A stretch of DNA of 64,000 bases from an uncultured Lachnospiraceae bacterium. Lineage in GTDB: Bacteria; Bacillota; Clostridia; Lachnospirales; Lachnospiraceae. This document shows positions 1 through 10,208 of the stretch, piece after piece. Both the position numbers and the translations under genes were made by a program. The notes beneath the pieces are model-generated. The model searched no databases. It saw nothing but the letters and a program-made list of their open reading frames with translations, and was not told where the DNA came from. The stretch spans positions 1 to 64,000 of the forward strand of contig CANOCU010000014.1 in NCBI GenBank assembly GCA_947564645.1. The letters run 5' to 3'. Each line of letters begins with the position of its first letter. Within the stretch, counting starts at the first letter, position 1.

Positions 1-219
1 GTTCTGTTATTCACTCATGATTGGGCCAAATATCAGTCTGTCTTATACTGCAATTCATAGATAATTTATTCCCAAGCACAAATATAAGTATATTTTACTA
101 AATTACACAAAAAATTTCAACAACAATTATACATTCTGCACACGATTTTTGCGTCAATTTTTTGTTCTATTTCTCAATTTTCGTAACTATTCGGTTATTG
201 GCAGTTTGCAACTTTTTTC

Positions 220-248
220 TTGTAGCGGAATTTTTGAGATGTTATACT
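220..248 (+). promoter_or_regulatory. Putative sigma-A promoter of tyrA-aroA
   Basis: A -35 TTGTAG (220-225) and a -10 TATACT (243-248) are separated by exactly 17 bases, about 50 bases before the tyrA start. Bases 1-219 are AT-rich with no convincing gene, terminator or leader RNA that I can see. The -35 is imperfect, so this is a prediction. Confidence 0.5.
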
Positions 249-296
249 GTATCTGTGCATGATCACATGCAATGAAGAAAGAAAGGTACCAGACAT

Positions 297-1403
297 ATGA
301 ACACTCTCACCTGCGGCTTTATCGGCCTGGGGCTGATCGGCGGCTCCATCGCCAGAGCCATCCGCGCGGCATACCCGGCGGCCCGTCTGATCGCATATGA
401 TATCCGGGAGACTTCCCTGCAGCTTGCCCTGCAGGAACGAATCCTCACCGAGATCCGGCCTGCCATCGACGCTGCTTTTGAAGACTGCGACTATATTTTC
501 CTGTGCGCGCCCGTCTCCTGTAATAACGAAAATCTGCTCAGCTTAAGGAAGTATCTGTCACCGCACACGATCCTCACCGACGTTGGAAGCGTGAAGACAG
601 ACATTCACAGACAGACGGAAGCGCTTGGACTACAGGAACAGTTTATCGGCGGCCATCCCATGACAGGTTCCGAACGTATCGGCTATCAGAATTCCAAGGC
701 ATCTCTTCTGGAAAATGCTTACTATATCCTGACTCCCTCAGACAAGGTGCCGGATGAAAAAAAGGACAGTTACCGATCTCTGGTAGAAGCCATGGGCGCC
801 ATCCCGCTTATGTTAAGCTATGAGGAGCACGACTTCGTCACTGCGGCCATCTCCCACCTGCCTCATGTGATCGCGGCTTCTCTCGTCAATCTTGTAAAGA
901 ACGCCGATTCCGAGGCCGGCGTCATGAAGATGATCGCCGCCGGAGGCTTCAAGGATATCACAAGAATCGCCTCCTCCTCGCCGGTCATGTGGCAGCAGAT
1001 CTGCCTCACCAACAAGGATAATATCTCTGCCTTATTAAAACGATATATTAACTGTCTTACGGAGATTTCCGCTAAGATCGACGATGGCGCCGCGGAAGCG
1101 CTCTATGAATTCTTCGACACCGCAAGGAGCTATCGGGAGTCCTTTATCACCGCTTCCAGCGGCCCGATCAAGACCGCCTATGTTCTGACGGTGGATATCG
1201 CGGACCGGCCAGGCTCCATTGCCGCCATCGCCGCGCTTCTGGCTGCTGACGAAGTAAGCATCAAGAATATTGGCATCAACCACAACAGGGAGCTGGCCGA
1301 AGGCGCCCTGCGCATCGAATTCTACGAGGAAGAAGCAGCCCGGAAAGCGGCCGTCATCCTAACCGGAAAGGGCTATGCGATCCAGAACGGAGGTACACCA
1401 TGA
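297..1403 (+). CDS. tyrA: Prephenate dehydrogenase with C-terminal ACT domain
   Basis: Predicted to oxidatively decarboxylate prephenate to 4-hydroxyphenylpyruvate with NAD(P)+, the committed step to tyrosine in the cytosol. The 368-residue product begins with a dinucleotide-binding motif GLGLIGGS (residues 10-17), and the family's catalytic-region signature GGHPMTGSE is at 118-126 with His120. An ACT domain from about residue 295 to the end (core DRPGSIAAIAALL) suggests feedback control by an aromatic amino acid. The ATG is preceded by GAAAGG about 10 bases upstream. It overlaps aroA by four bases (ATGA), so the two are translationally coupled and belong to one aromatic pathway operon. Confidence 0.93.
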   Translation: MNTLTCGFIGLGLIGGSIARAIRAAYPAARLIAYDIRETSLQLALQERILTEIRPAIDAAFEDCDYIFLCAPVSCNNENLLSLRKYLSPHTILTDVGSVKTDIHRQTEALGLQEQFIGGHPMTGSERIGYQNSKASLLENAYYILTPSDKVPDEKKDSYRSLVEAMGAIPLMLSYEEHDFVTAAISHLPHVIAASLVNLVKNADSEAGVMKMIAAGGFKDITRIASSSPVMWQQICLTNKDNISALLKRYINCLTEISAKIDDGAAEALYEFFDTARSYRESFITASSGPIKTAYVLTVDIADRPGSIAAIAALLAADEVSIKNIGINHNRELAEGALRIEFYEEEAARKAAVILTGKGYAIQNGGTP

Positions 1404-2674
1404 TCTTTCAAAAAGCACATCATCTCAAAGGCGAAGTAACCGTCCCGGGGGATAAGTCCATCTCCCACCGGGCCGTGATGTTCGGTTCTCTGGCGGAAGG
1501 GACTACGGAAGTCCTCAATTTCCTGCAGGGCGCAGACTGTCTCTCCACCATAGAATGTTTCCGCAAAATGGGAATCTTAATAGAGAATACGCCCGAACGT
1601 ATTCTGATCCACGGCAAGGGGCTTCACGGCCTGCAGAAACCGGACGGCATTCTGGATGCCGGCAACAGCGGCACCACGACAAGACTGATCTCCGGCATTC
1701 TGGCCGGACAGCCCTTCGAGACGACGCTGACCGGAGATTCTTCCATCCGGAAACGCCCCATGCGCCGTATCATGGAGCCGCTCTCCATGATGGGAGCCGA
1801 TATCACCAGTCTTTCCAACAACGACTGTGCACCGCTTCGCATCAAGGGCGCGCCGCTGCACGGCATCCATTATCATTCCAAAGTAGCCTCCGCGCAGGTG
1901 AAATCCGCCATCCTGCTGGCCGGACTGTATGCGGACGACATCACGAAAGTCACGGAACCCGTCGTCAGCCGTGATCACACCGAGATCATGCTGGGCTACT
2001 TCGGCGCACAGGTCCACACGGAGGGCACCACCGCCTCGATCTGCCCGGAGCCTGCTCTGCATGGCCAGAAGGTGTGTGTTCCCGGAGATATCTCTTCCGC
2101 AGCCTACTTTATCGCTGCCGGTCTGCTCGTTCCCGGCGCAGAGATACTGATCCGCAATGTGGGCATCAACCCCACCAGAGACGGGATCCTGAAAGTCGCA
2201 CAGGCCATGGGCGGCGATATCACGCTGCTCAACGTCCGCCGTGACGGCGAACCCACCGCCGACCTGCTTGTAAAGCACAGCGCCCTGCACGGCATCACCA
2301 TCGAAGGCGAGATCATTCCCACCCTGATCGACGAACTCCCCATCATCAATGTGATGGCGGCTTGTGCCGAAGGCACGACGATCATCCGGGATGCTGCGGA
2401 GCTGAAAGTCAAGGAATCGGACCGCATCGATGTGATGGTGAACTCCTTAGGCGCCATGGGATGCGATATCACCGGTACAAAAGACGGTATGATCATTCAC
2501 GGCGGCAGACCGCTTCACGGGGCGGTCATCGATTCTCATCTGGATCACCGGATCGCCATGAGCTTTGCCGTCGCCGCCCTGACCGCTGACGGTGATACAA
2601 AGATCCTCGGCAGCGATGCTGTTACGATCAGCTATCCGAATTTCTATACGGATTTGAGCCGGCTGATGCATTAA
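1400..2674 (+). CDS. aroA: 3-phosphoshikimate 1-carboxyvinyltransferase (EPSP synthase)
   Basis: Condenses shikimate 3-phosphate with phosphoenolpyruvate, the sixth step of the shikimate pathway. At 424 residues it has normal family length. Visible hallmarks are PGDKSISHR near the N-terminus (Lys19), the PEP-binding loop GNSGTTTR at 88-95, SIRKRPMRR further on, and LKVKESDR and LDHRIAMSFA in the second half. The start ATG overlaps the tyrA stop. A strong hairpin terminator follows 13 bases after the stop, so tyrA-aroA is probably the whole transcript from the promoter at 220. Confidence 0.95.
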   Translation: MIFQKAHHLKGEVTVPGDKSISHRAVMFGSLAEGTTEVLNFLQGADCLSTIECFRKMGILIENTPERILIHGKGLHGLQKPDGILDAGNSGTTTRLISGILAGQPFETTLTGDSSIRKRPMRRIMEPLSMMGADITSLSNNDCAPLRIKGAPLHGIHYHSKVASAQVKSAILLAGLYADDITKVTEPVVSRDHTEIMLGYFGAQVHTEGTTASICPEPALHGQKVCVPGDISSAAYFIAAGLLVPGAEILIRNVGINPTRDGILKVAQAMGGDITLLNVRRDGEPTADLLVKHSALHGITIEGEIIPTLIDELPIINVMAACAEGTTIIRDAAELKVKESDRIDVMVNSLGAMGCDITGTKDGMIIHGGRPLHGAVIDSHLDHRIAMSFAVAALTADGDTKILGSDAVTISYPNFYTDLSRLMH

Positions 2675-2686
2675 CCGGTAACTTAA

Positions 2687-2715
2687 GAAAAGCAAGCGTT
2701 TTCCGCTTGCTTTTC
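2687..2715. terminator. Bidirectional rho-independent terminator
   Basis: A perfect 12-bp inverted repeat (GAAAAGCAAGCG / CGCTTGCTTTTC, five-base loop) has T-rich 3' arms on both strands. It sits between the convergent aroA and the VanZ-like gene, so it can end both transcripts. Confidence 0.85.
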
Positions 2716-2753
2716 GCATCAAAATAAAAGTTCGGTTTCTTAAAAGATCCCTG

Positions 2754-3251
2754 TCAATCTGACAGCTTGACCAGCAGTCTGTTCAAAAAATAGGATCCTA
2801 CCATAAAGAAAATCCCCGTCAGACATCCAAGCCAGTTTAACTGTACATCCGTCATCTGGAAATGTCTGCCGTCTATATACTGTTTAAAATATTCCGTATA
2901 GTATGCCATCATATAACAGGCGACTCCGGACAGGAAAATTCCTATGATCCGAAAATATCCCCTGAATATGACCATACTGACGAAGGCAATGACTGCTCCC
3001 ACTACAAAAAACAATCCCAGATGAGCACCATAGCGCATCATTAAACCAACGGTTACGATCTGTTCATTGCTCGGATCATCAAAAACCGTTCTGGCAATCT
3101 TTCCGGCAACACGCATGGTCACATTCGTGGAACTGATCCCATTTTGAAAGGATACGATCATCACAAAATACACCAACAACGCCAAAGCAAGAAGCGCTGC
3201 GACGATCACCGTAAGCTCCAGCCACAGATTTCTATGTTTTCTCCGCTTCAT
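2754..3251 (-). CDS. VanZ-like family membrane protein
   Basis: A 165-residue integral membrane protein with about four hydrophobic segments (residues ~12-33, ~76-96, ~101-118, ~139-158). The family pattern is recognisable: a basic and histidine residue before a helix (RYGAHLGLFF, 73-82), then TEYFKQYIDGRHFQMTD (119-135) with N-x-x-G further on, matching the usual E/Q-rich, GR, D-x-x-x-N-x-x-G arrangement of VanZ-like proteins. The function of the broad family is largely unknown; only VanZ itself has been tied to teicoplanin resistance, and that should not be carried over. It starts 15 bases after the PilZ gene, so both are probably one transcript. The ribosome binding site is weak. Confidence 0.7.
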   Translation of the reverse strand: MKRRKHRNLWLELTVIVAALLALALLVYFVMIVSFQNGISSTNVTMRVAGKIARTVFDDPSNEQIVTVGLMMRYGAHLGLFFVVGAVIAFVSMVIFRGYFRIIGIFLSGVACYMMAYYTEYFKQYIDGRHFQMTDVQLNWLGCLTGIFFMVGSYFLNRLLVKLSD

Positions 3252-3266
3252 TCCGATCCGCTATCC

Positions 3267-3608
3267 TTATACATTCATTTTCTGTATCGTGCCATATGTC
3301 TCGATCCTGCTGGCATCCATCTCAGACATCCCGATAAAGATCGCACCATATTCAAATCTGCCATTCTGCTTATTCTCAACACGCACAATTTCCAGAAAGA
3401 CATGAAGAACCTCTTTGGTCCAGATCGTCAGATATGCCTCATAGACCGCTCCCATATCCAGTCTCTCCATACAGGTAAAACCAACTCCTGTCTTGGAACA
3501 GTCATTTATTTCGATGCCTACTTTCTCTGCCTTGCCGCCCTGATCCATTCTTCTGACCAACAGCTTGCCTTCCAGTTCTATCCGTTGATTTTTTCTTCTC
3601 TCCTGCAT
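3267..3608 (-). CDS. PilZ domain protein, putative c-di-GMP receptor
   Basis: A stand-alone 113-residue PilZ domain. Both parts of the cyclic-di-GMP binding signature are present: the N-terminal RxxxR (R5KNQR9) and the strand motif NDCSKTG at about 35-41, equivalent to D/N-x-S-x-x-G. This supports ligand binding rather than a degenerate PilZ. A good AGAGGAAGG site lies 9 bases before the ATG. Such single-domain proteins usually transmit the c-di-GMP signal to motility or envelope machinery; the partner here is not evident, although the VanZ-like membrane protein follows directly. Confidence 0.8.
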   Translation of the reverse strand: MQERRKNQRIELEGKLLVRRMDQGGKAEKVGIEINDCSKTGVGFTCMERLDMGAVYEAYLTIWTKEVLHVFLEIVRVENKQNGRFEYGAIFIGMSEMDASRIETYGTIQKMNV

Positions 3609-3667
3609 AATTCTTTACCTTCCTCTTACCTATAAGTAATTCCATCAATCTCTGATTCTATTCTACT

Positions 3668-4726
3668 CTATTTGTTGCCTTTTGTAAAGGAATCCGTAAG
3701 GAACATTGCATCCCCAAAACTAAAAAAACGATATTCCTGTCGTATTGCTTCCTGATAGGCATGAAGTACATTTTCTCTTCCTGCCAGTGCACAGACCAGC
3801 ATGACCAGCGTCGATTCCGGAAGATGGAAGTTTGTGATCAGGCAATCCATTACTTTAAACCGGTATCCGGGATAGATGAAAATCTCCGTATTATCACAGC
3901 ATTCCTGCAGTCTGCCATCCTCCCCGGCCGCACTCTCAATCGTCCGGCAGCTTGTCGTGCCCACACAGATCACACGTCCTCCCGCCTCCTTTGCCCGATT
4001 GATCTTATCAGCCGCTTCCTTCGTTACCTGATAATATTCGGAATGCATATGATGTTCCAGTATATTCTCTGCTTTGACAGGCCGAAAAGTCCCGAGCCCT
4101 ACATGCAATGTCACATACGCGATAGAAACACCTTTGGCTTCTATCGAAGAAAGCAGCTCTTTCGTAAAATGAAGCCCTGCTGTGGGAGCGGCCGCCGATC
4201 CCTCATATTTGGCATAGACGGTCTGATAACGGCTTTTATCCTGCAGCTTATGCGTGATATAAGGCGGCAGGGGCATTTCTCCGAGCCGGTCCAGTACTTC
4301 CTCGAAGATACCTTCATAAGAAAATCGGATCAGACGGTTTCCCTCTTCGACAACCTCCAATACCCTGGCACGCAGGCTCCCTTCTCCGAAGACAATCTGT
4401 GTCCCCGGCTTTGCCTTCTTTCCGGGCTTTACCAGTGTTTCCCATATATCGTTTTCTTTTCTTTTTAAAAGGAGCACTTCGATGGCTGCGCCCGTATCCT
4501 CCTTAACGCCCATAAGCCTGGCCGGCAGTACTTTGGTGTCATTTAAGACCAGGCAGTCGCCCAGTCTTAAATAATCAACGATCTCCCTAAAGATATGATG
4601 CTCGATCCTGCCGTCCTTTTTGTCCAGAAGCAGCAGCCTGGAATTGGAGCGGTCTTCTAACGGATCTTGTGCGATCAGTTCCTGTGGCAAATCAAAGTAG
4701 AAATCAGATTTTCTCAGCTCATTCAT
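3668..4726 (-). CDS. queA: S-adenosylmethionine:tRNA ribosyltransferase-isomerase
   Basis: Transfers and isomerises the ribosyl group of AdoMet onto preQ1 at position 34 of tRNAs with GUN anticodons, giving epoxyqueuosine. The 352-residue length is typical. Conserved blocks are [12 protein letters not shown] at the N-terminus, [37 protein letters not shown] and [14 protein letters not shown] lies 5-6 bases before the ATG. No other queuosine gene (tgt, queC/D/E) is in the window; it lies 16 bases downstream of the aminopeptidase gene on the same strand. Confidence 0.95.
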   Translation of the reverse strand: MNELRKSDFYFDLPQELIAQDPLEDRSNSRLLLLDKKDGRIEHHIFREIVDYLRLGDCLVLNDTKVLPARLMGVKEDTGAAIEVLLLKRKENDIWETLVKPGKKAKPGTQIVFGEGSLRARVLEVVEEGNRLIRFSYEGIFEEVLDRLGEMPLPPYITHKLQDKSRYQTVYAKYEGSAAAPTAGLHFTKELLSSIEAKGVSIAYVTLHVGLGTFRPVKAENILEHHMHSEYYQVTKEAADKINRAKEAGGRVICVGTTSCRTIESAAGEDGRLQECCDNTEIFIYPGYRFKVMDCLITNFHLPESTLVMLVCALAGRENVLHAYQEAIRQEYRFFSFGDAMFLTDSFTKGNK

Positions 4727-4742
4727 AGTTACCTCTACGTTC

Positions 4743-6170
4743 TCAATTCAGGTCCGCGTTCTCCAGGAATGCAACATATCCTCTCTTCGTCTCATAGATG
4801 TCGATCTTGCTGGTCGCCTCCCACGGAGCATGCATGTTCAGCACGGCAACGCCGCAGTCGATGACGTTCATGCCATACAGGGCAAGAATATAGGCTATGG
4901 TTCCGCCGCCGCCCAGATCTACCCTGCCAAGTTCTGCCGTCTGAAAATTAACCTTCTCTTTCTCGAAGACAGCACGGATATGTCCAAGATATTCCGCATT
5001 GGCATCATTGGATCCTGATTTTCCTCTGGCCCCGGTAAATTTATTAAATACCATGCCGCCGCCCAGATAAGCGACATTTTTCTTATCGAAACTGGAAGCA
5101 TAAGCAGGGTCAAAGGCACTGCTCACATCGGAGGAAAGCATACAGGAACGAGCCAGGCATCTGCGCAGATTCAGTTCGCTGTATTCTCCTGTCAGATTCA
5201 TGACCTCAGCCACTGCATTCTCGAAGAACCGCGACTGCATACCTGTCGCCCCCACACTGCCGATCTCCTCCTTATCCACCAGGATACAGCACGCCGTACG
5301 ATCAACCTTGTCAAGCTCTAGCATCGCTTTCAGGGAAGTAAACGCACACACCCTGTCATCCTGGCCATAAGACAGGATCATGCTGCGGTCGAATCCTGCC
5401 TCACGTGCCTTGCCGGCCGGAACCACTTCCAACTCCGCGGAAATGAAGTCTTCTTCCTCAATATCATAAGATTTTTGCAGAATTTCCAGAATGCTTTTCT
5501 TGACCGCATCCTTTTCTGCAGCCGGCTCTTCTTTTCCGTCTTTGTCTTCCTTTTTGTCCAGCACCAGAGGTTTATTTCCGACGATGATATCCAGCGCTTC
5601 TCCTTCGATCACCTTATTGGCCTTTTTCTCCAACTGCTCCTGTGCGAGATGGATCAGCAGATCCGATACGAAGAACACCGGATCATCCTCCTTCTCCCCC
5701 ACATTGACTTCTATGGTCGTCCCGTCTTTCTTTACGACTACGCCATGGATCGCAAGCGGGATCGTCACCCATTGATACTTCTTCACTCCGCCGTAATAAT
5801 GCGTATCCAGATAGGCAAATCCGCCATCCTCATACAGAGGATTCTGCTTGATATCCAGACGGGGAGAATCGATATGAGCGCCGAGGATGTTGATGCCGTC
5901 CTCCATTCTGTCCTTTCCGATCTGGAACATAACGATCGACTTATTCATCCATACGGAATATACCCTGTCGCCTTCCGTCAGCTTGCCGCCGGATGCGATC
6001 ACCGCATTCAGCTCCCTGTATCCTTCTTCCTCGATCTGATTTACGATCTCATCGATGCATTCACGCTCGGTCTTTCCGTTATCCAGGAAATTCCTATACT
6101 CCCTGGCAAGATCGTCCACATCCTTCAACTGTTCATCCTTATAAAATTCCCACGTATTCTTATACTCCAT
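4743..6170 (-). CDS. M18-family zinc aminopeptidase
   Basis: A 475-residue cytosolic metallo-aminopeptidase predicted to remove N-terminal residues (often acidic or hydrophobic) from peptides. Metal-ligand motifs of the M18 family are readable: [10 protein letters not shown] (His99, Asp101), [12 protein letters not shown] with the catalytic glutamates in the middle, and HAPWEA near the C-terminus. A charged segment at about 205-225 ([16 protein letters not shown]) is an insertion typical of a surface loop. The ATG follows a GAGG-type site. It is transcribed with queA and is probably independent of pheT, which ends 86 bases upstream. Confidence 0.9.
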   Translation of the reverse strand: MEYKNTWEFYKDEQLKDVDDLAREYRNFLDNGKTERECIDEIVNQIEEEGYRELNAVIASGGKLTEGDRVYSVWMNKSIVMFQIGKDRMEDGINILGAHIDSPRLDIKQNPLYEDGGFAYLDTHYYGGVKKYQWVTIPLAIHGVVVKKDGTTIEVNVGEKEDDPVFFVSDLLIHLAQEQLEKKANKVIEGEALDIIVGNKPLVLDKKEDKDGKEEPAAEKDAVKKSILEILQKSYDIEEEDFISAELEVVPAGKAREAGFDRSMILSYGQDDRVCAFTSLKAMLELDKVDRTACCILVDKEEIGSVGATGMQSRFFENAVAEVMNLTGEYSELNLRRCLARSCMLSSDVSSAFDPAYASSFDKKNVAYLGGGMVFNKFTGARGKSGSNDANAEYLGHIRAVFEKEKVNFQTAELGRVDLGGGGTIAYILALYGMNVIDCGVAVLNMHAPWEATSKIDIYETKRGYVAFLENADLN

Positions 6171-6255
6171 CTTAATCCTCCATTCTTACCTCTCAACCTT
6201 CGAATTTGTGCATGTGCACGTTACGCTTTCCTGTTTACCTCTGCGTAGATACGCA

Positions 6256-8676
6256 TTAACTGCGCAGCTCTATTCCCATTCCTTCAAGACCGTTAAGGAT
6301 CTTCTTCATGGCCGCCGTAATATCGGCTTCTTCCAATGTTCTGTCCTTGGCACGGAATGTGATCGAATAAGCCACCGATTTATAGCCTTCCCTGATCTGG
6401 TTTCCTTCGTAGATATCAAAAAGCTGATAGTCCTCCAGAATCTTACCACCGCGCTGGGCGATCACTTCCTCGATCTGTCCTACCATGATCTGTCGGGGAA
6501 CCACCATGCTGATATCGCGCATCACTGCCGGATATTTGGCAATTCCTTCGTATTTGCGGTCGAAAGTTGCATGTGGTATGACAGAAGGCATATCCAGTAC
6601 TGCCACATAGGCCCTTGTCTTCAGATCATAATTATCGCATACTTCCGGATGTACCTCTCCCAGGTAGCCGAGGATGCATCCTTCATAAATCACGTTGGCC
6701 TGTCTGCCCGGATGCAGGAAGTTTTTGCCGGCATTCGGATCATACAGGATCTTCTTATGCAGTCCGATACTTTCGAAAAACTCCTCGATGACTCCCTTCA
6801 TGGTAAAGAAATCACCTTCCCCGTACATGCCGAGTGTAAACTGCATTCTCTCGTCCGGCAGCTCAGTCAGCGGCAGATCCTTCGGTATATAGATATTGCC
6901 CAGTTCGTATAAGCGCACGTCCTTATTTCTTCTGTTATAGTTGGTCGCCAGACTGAGCAGCATACCGTTTAAGGACACCGTCCGCATAACGGAGAAATCC
7001 TCTCCTAGCGGATTGGCGATACTGATCGCCCGCCGCGCCGGATCATCCGCAGCAAGCAGCAGCTTGTCAAACACTTTCGGACTTTCGAAAGAATAACACA
7101 TTCCCTGGGAAAATCCGCAATACTCAGCGATATCTCTTGCCTTCTGCTCGATCCGGAGCTTAAAGGGCAGTTTACCGGTTGTCGCCTCACCGTTTGGCAG
7201 CGTGGAAGGAATCTTGTCATAACCATAGAAACGGGCCACTTCCTCCGCCATATCGCACTGCCGCAGAAGATCCTGCCGGAAAGTGGGAATAATCAGCTTG
7301 TCGGCATCCGCATCATACCGTACCTCTATCATGTTAAAGATTTCGAGCATTTCTTCTCTGGATACGTCCGTGCCCAACAGTTTGTTGTATTGATCCGGTT
7401 CAAACGGAAGTTCTGTTTCCGTCCGCAGCTTACCGCATACATCCACCATACCATTCACAACTTCACCACATCCCAGCTCTTCGATCAGCTGGCAGGCTCT
7501 GTTGATCGCCGCCTCCGCATTGTGAGGATCAAGACCTTTCTCAAACTTGCCTGATGCATCGGTCCTAAGACCCACTCTCTTCGCCGATTTGCGGATGTTT
7601 GCGCCGTTGAAGGACGCGGCTTCAAACAAGACTGTCTTTACTTCATCGGTGATCATGGAGTTCTCACCGCCCATGATCCCCGCGATACCTACTTCCTTCT
7701 CAGCGTCACAGATCATCAGCACGTCGGCATCCAGATTCCGCTCCTGTCCATCCAATGTGCGGAATACATCCCCGTCTTTGGCCCGGCGGACGATAATCTT
7801 ATGCCCGGCGATCGTATCCAGATCATAGGCATGCATGGGCTGACCAAATTCTTCCATCACATAGTTGGTGATATCTACAAGATTATTGATCGGGCGAATA
7901 CCGCTGGCTGCCAGACGTCTCTGCATCCACTTGGGGGAAGGACCGATCTGAATATTGGTGCACACCCTGGCACAATACCGGGGACAAAGCTCTTCATCCT
8001 CCACCTCCACGGAGATATACTCCTCTACATTGCCGCCGTTTCCCGTCACCACGACCTGTGGCGGATAGAACGGTTTCCGGAAGGTTGCGGCAGCCTCCCT
8101 GGCAATACCGATCACGCTGTAGCAGTCCACCCTGTTGGAAGTCACTTCATATTCAAATACGGTATCATGAAGTCCCAGCGCTTCTATCGCATCGGAACCT
8201 GTTTCCACATCTTCCTCGAAAATATAGATCCCCATTTCCGGCGCTTCCGGATACATCATGCGGTCGGAACCCAGTTCCTCTATGGAACACATCATACCGT
8301 TAGAGGGTACGCCCCGCAGCTTACCGGCCCTGATCCTGATTCCCTCTTCCGGCAGCGGGCCGCCGTCATGACCGCCTGCCACTTTACCGCCATCAAGTAC
8401 GACCGGAACCTTGTCCCCTTCCTTAACGTTTGGGGCTCCGGTCACGATCTGAATCACCTCAGAACCGATATTGACCTGACATACGATCAGCTTATCCGCA
8501 TCCGGATGTCTCTCGATCTTCTCAATCTGTCCGACTACGATCTTCTCCAGATTATGATCCCGCCTGCTATATCCTTCCACCTTGGTTCCCGACAACGTCA
8601 TCGCATCCATATACTCCTGATCCGTACAATCCAGATCCGGCACATAGGCTTTAATCCATGATAATGCTGTATTCAT
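6256..8676 (-). CDS. pheT: Phenylalanyl-tRNA synthetase beta subunit
   Basis: Large subunit of the (alpha-beta)2 PheRS, which charges tRNA-Phe and edits misacylated Tyr-tRNA. The 806-residue length is standard. Domain order: an N-terminal EMAP-like tRNA-binding domain (about 40-150, GVPSNGMMCSIEEL at its end), B3/B4 editing domain in the middle (GQPMHAYDLD), B5 (about 405-475) and a C-terminal ferredoxin-fold anticodon-binding domain (about 710-806, FDIYEGNQIREGYKSVAYS). It lies 102 bases after pheS on the same transcript, which is controlled by the upstream T-box. Confidence 0.96.
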   Translation of the reverse strand: MNTALSWIKAYVPDLDCTDQEYMDAMTLSGTKVEGYSRRDHNLEKIVVGQIEKIERHPDADKLIVCQVNIGSEVIQIVTGAPNVKEGDKVPVVLDGGKVAGGHDGGPLPEEGIRIRAGKLRGVPSNGMMCSIEELGSDRMMYPEAPEMGIYIFEEDVETGSDAIEALGLHDTVFEYEVTSNRVDCYSVIGIAREAAATFRKPFYPPQVVVTGNGGNVEEYISVEVEDEELCPRYCARVCTNIQIGPSPKWMQRRLAASGIRPINNLVDITNYVMEEFGQPMHAYDLDTIAGHKIIVRRAKDGDVFRTLDGQERNLDADVLMICDAEKEVGIAGIMGGENSMITDEVKTVLFEAASFNGANIRKSAKRVGLRTDASGKFEKGLDPHNAEAAINRACQLIEELGCGEVVNGMVDVCGKLRTETELPFEPDQYNKLLGTDVSREEMLEIFNMIEVRYDADADKLIIPTFRQDLLRQCDMAEEVARFYGYDKIPSTLPNGEATTGKLPFKLRIEQKARDIAEYCGFSQGMCYSFESPKVFDKLLLAADDPARRAISIANPLGEDFSVMRTVSLNGMLLSLATNYNRRNKDVRLYELGNIYIPKDLPLTELPDERMQFTLGMYGEGDFFTMKGVIEEFFESIGLHKKILYDPNAGKNFLHPGRQANVIYEGCILGYLGEVHPEVCDNYDLKTRAYVAVLDMPSVIPHATFDRKYEGIAKYPAVMRDISMVVPRQIMVGQIEEVIAQRGGKILEDYQLFDIYEGNQIREGYKSVAYSITFRAKDRTLEEADITAAMKKILNGLEGMGIELRS

Positions 8677-8778
8677 TTACTAACCACTCCTCCATTTCGA
8701 AATATTCTATCGTTAACGACATTAGAAATTGTGCTTTCGGTCTGCCATACCTGTTATTTGCCAGATACGGAATCCGTC

Positions 8779-9801
8779 TTAGAACTGCTTCAGGAAACGA
8801 ATATCATTCTCGTACAACAGTCTCATATCATCTATCTCATATTTTAACAGCGCTATGCGCTCCAAGCCGACTCCGAAGGCAAATCCCGAATATTTCTCCG
8901 GATCGATGCCGCTCATCTCGAGCACATGGGGATGTACCATACCGCATCCCAGAATCTCGATCCATCCCTCTCCCTTACAGAAACGGCACCCTTTGCCGCC
9001 ACACTTAAAGCAGGTAACATCCATCTCCGCGCTGGGCTCTGTGAACGGGAAATGATGGGGTCTGAATTTAACCTTCGTCTCCTTACCGAACAGCTCCCTG
9101 GCAAACTCCGCCAACGTCCCCTTCAGATCTGCGAATGTGATATTCCTGTCGATCACCAGTCCCTCAATCTGATGGAAAGAGGGAGAATGGGTCGCATCTA
9201 CTTCATCGGAACGGAATACACGGCCGGGAGCGATCATGCGGATCGGCAGTTTGCCTTTCTCCATCTCATGTACCTGGGTTGAGGATGTCTGTGTCCTTAA
9301 CAGGATATCTCCCGTAATATAGAAGGTGTCCTGTTCGTCCTTCGCCGGATGATCCGCCGGAATATTCAGCGCTTCGAAGTTATAATAGTCCCTTTCGACC
9401 TCCGGTCCTTCCACAACCTCATATCCCATACCGATAAAAATTCTTTCCACCTCTTCCAGCGCAATGGTACTGGGATGCCGGTGCCCTACACTGTTCTTCT
9501 TCGCCGGCAGGGTCACGTCAATGACCTCCGTCTTAAGCTTCGCATCCCTGACTCTTTGTTCCATCTTCCGGATCGACTCATCCAGTACCTTCTCGATCTC
9601 CGCTCTTGTCTCGTTGACGAGCTGTCCCACCTTCGGACGTTCCTCAGCCGCCACATCTTTCATGCCTTTTAGCACCGCCGTCAACTCACCCTTTTTCCCC
9701 AGATAATTGACTCTTACTTCGTTCAGTTTCTCCAGCGCATCACTGGCCTCGATCTGACGCAGCGCTTCCGCCTTGATCTGCTCCAATTTCTCTCTCATCA
9801 T
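8779..9801 (-). CDS. pheS: Phenylalanyl-tRNA synthetase alpha subunit
   Basis: Catalytic subunit of PheRS, 340 residues. An N-terminal coiled-coil arm (about 1-85) precedes the class II core, with motif 2 region [20 protein letters not shown] and motif 3 [15 protein letters not shown] near the C-terminus. The cysteine-rich stretch [14 protein letters not shown] is typical of Firmicute PheS. Two adjacent ATGs exist (9799-9801 and 9796-9798); AGGAG at 9806-9810 is spaced better for the second, so the true start may be one codon later. Expression is predicted to depend on uncharged tRNA-Phe through the leader. Confidence 0.96.
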   Translation of the reverse strand: MMREKLEQIKAEALRQIEASDALEKLNEVRVNYLGKKGELTAVLKGMKDVAAEERPKVGQLVNETRAEIEKVLDESIRKMEQRVRDAKLKTEVIDVTLPAKKNSVGHRHPSTIALEEVERIFIGMGYEVVEGPEVERDYYNFEALNIPADHPAKDEQDTFYITGDILLRTQTSSTQVHEMEKGKLPIRMIAPGRVFRSDEVDATHSPSFHQIEGLVIDRNITFADLKGTLAEFARELFGKETKVKFRPHHFPFTEPSAEMDVTCFKCGGKGCRFCKGEGWIEILGCGMVHPHVLEMSGIDPEKYSGFAFGVGLERIALLKYEIDDMRLLYENDIRFLKQF

Positions 9802-9827
9802 CGTTCTCCTTTACTAAATATTATAAG

Positions 9828-9858
9828 AAAAAACCCATGTGTATCAACTACACATGGG
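9828..9858 (-). terminator. T-box intrinsic terminator
   Basis: Ten-bp perfect stem CCCATGTGTA / TACACATGGG (9834-9858) with a five-base loop, followed on the minus strand by six U residues. It is the regulated terminator of the pheST leader; part of it must melt for the antiterminator containing the T-box to form. Confidence 0.93.
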
Positions 9859-10173
9859 ACGAATCATCTCCGCGGTACCACCCAGCTTCCTGTCCGGCGA
9901 GACTGCGGCAGAACCATACAGCCGTCCCATCCGTGGACAGACACTTCATTCGACGTAACGCGTCGGAACGTTCCGCACTACTGACAGACATACTTAACAT
10001 CACTGAAATGCTTCCAGGATCCTATGCCTTCTTCATCCGGACAACTCCGGTGGGAAATTCGAAACATTATCTGAACCGAAGGGGCTTCCAGCCAATGACA
10101 CCCTCTCTCTGTCGGAAAACAAGTTTCTACTGACACCTTCACAGTCTTTCATGATCTTATAATCTTATTCTCT
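9828..10173 (-). ncRNA. T-box riboswitch leader of pheST (tRNA-Phe sensing)
   Basis: Read on the minus strand, the 5' leader of pheS contains the T-box core GGGTGGTACCGCGG (antiterminator bulge, about 9870-9884), followed by a terminator hairpin. Stem I carries the usual AGTAG, AGAGAGGG and GGCTGGAAGCCC elements. A GAATTTC stretch at 10054-10060 puts UUU/UUC in the expected specifier loop; either triplet is phenylalanine, matching the downstream gene. Mechanism known for the class: uncharged tRNA pairs with specifier and bulge and stabilises the antiterminator. The exact specifier triplet is inference. Confidence 0.95.
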
Positions 10174-10179
10174 TTTGAC

Positions 10180-10208
10180 ATTCTAGTGTCTTTTGGACGA
10201 CTTGTCAA
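10180..10208 (-). promoter_or_regulatory. Sigma-A promoter of the pheST leader
   Basis: Consensus -35 TTGACA (10203-10208) and -10 TAGAAT (10180-10185) with a 17-base spacer on the minus strand. It lies inside the last codons of the YihY-type gene, and its -10 overlaps that gene's TAG stop (10183-10185). The predicted start near 10173 gives a leader of about 370 nt to pheS. Confidence 0.8.
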
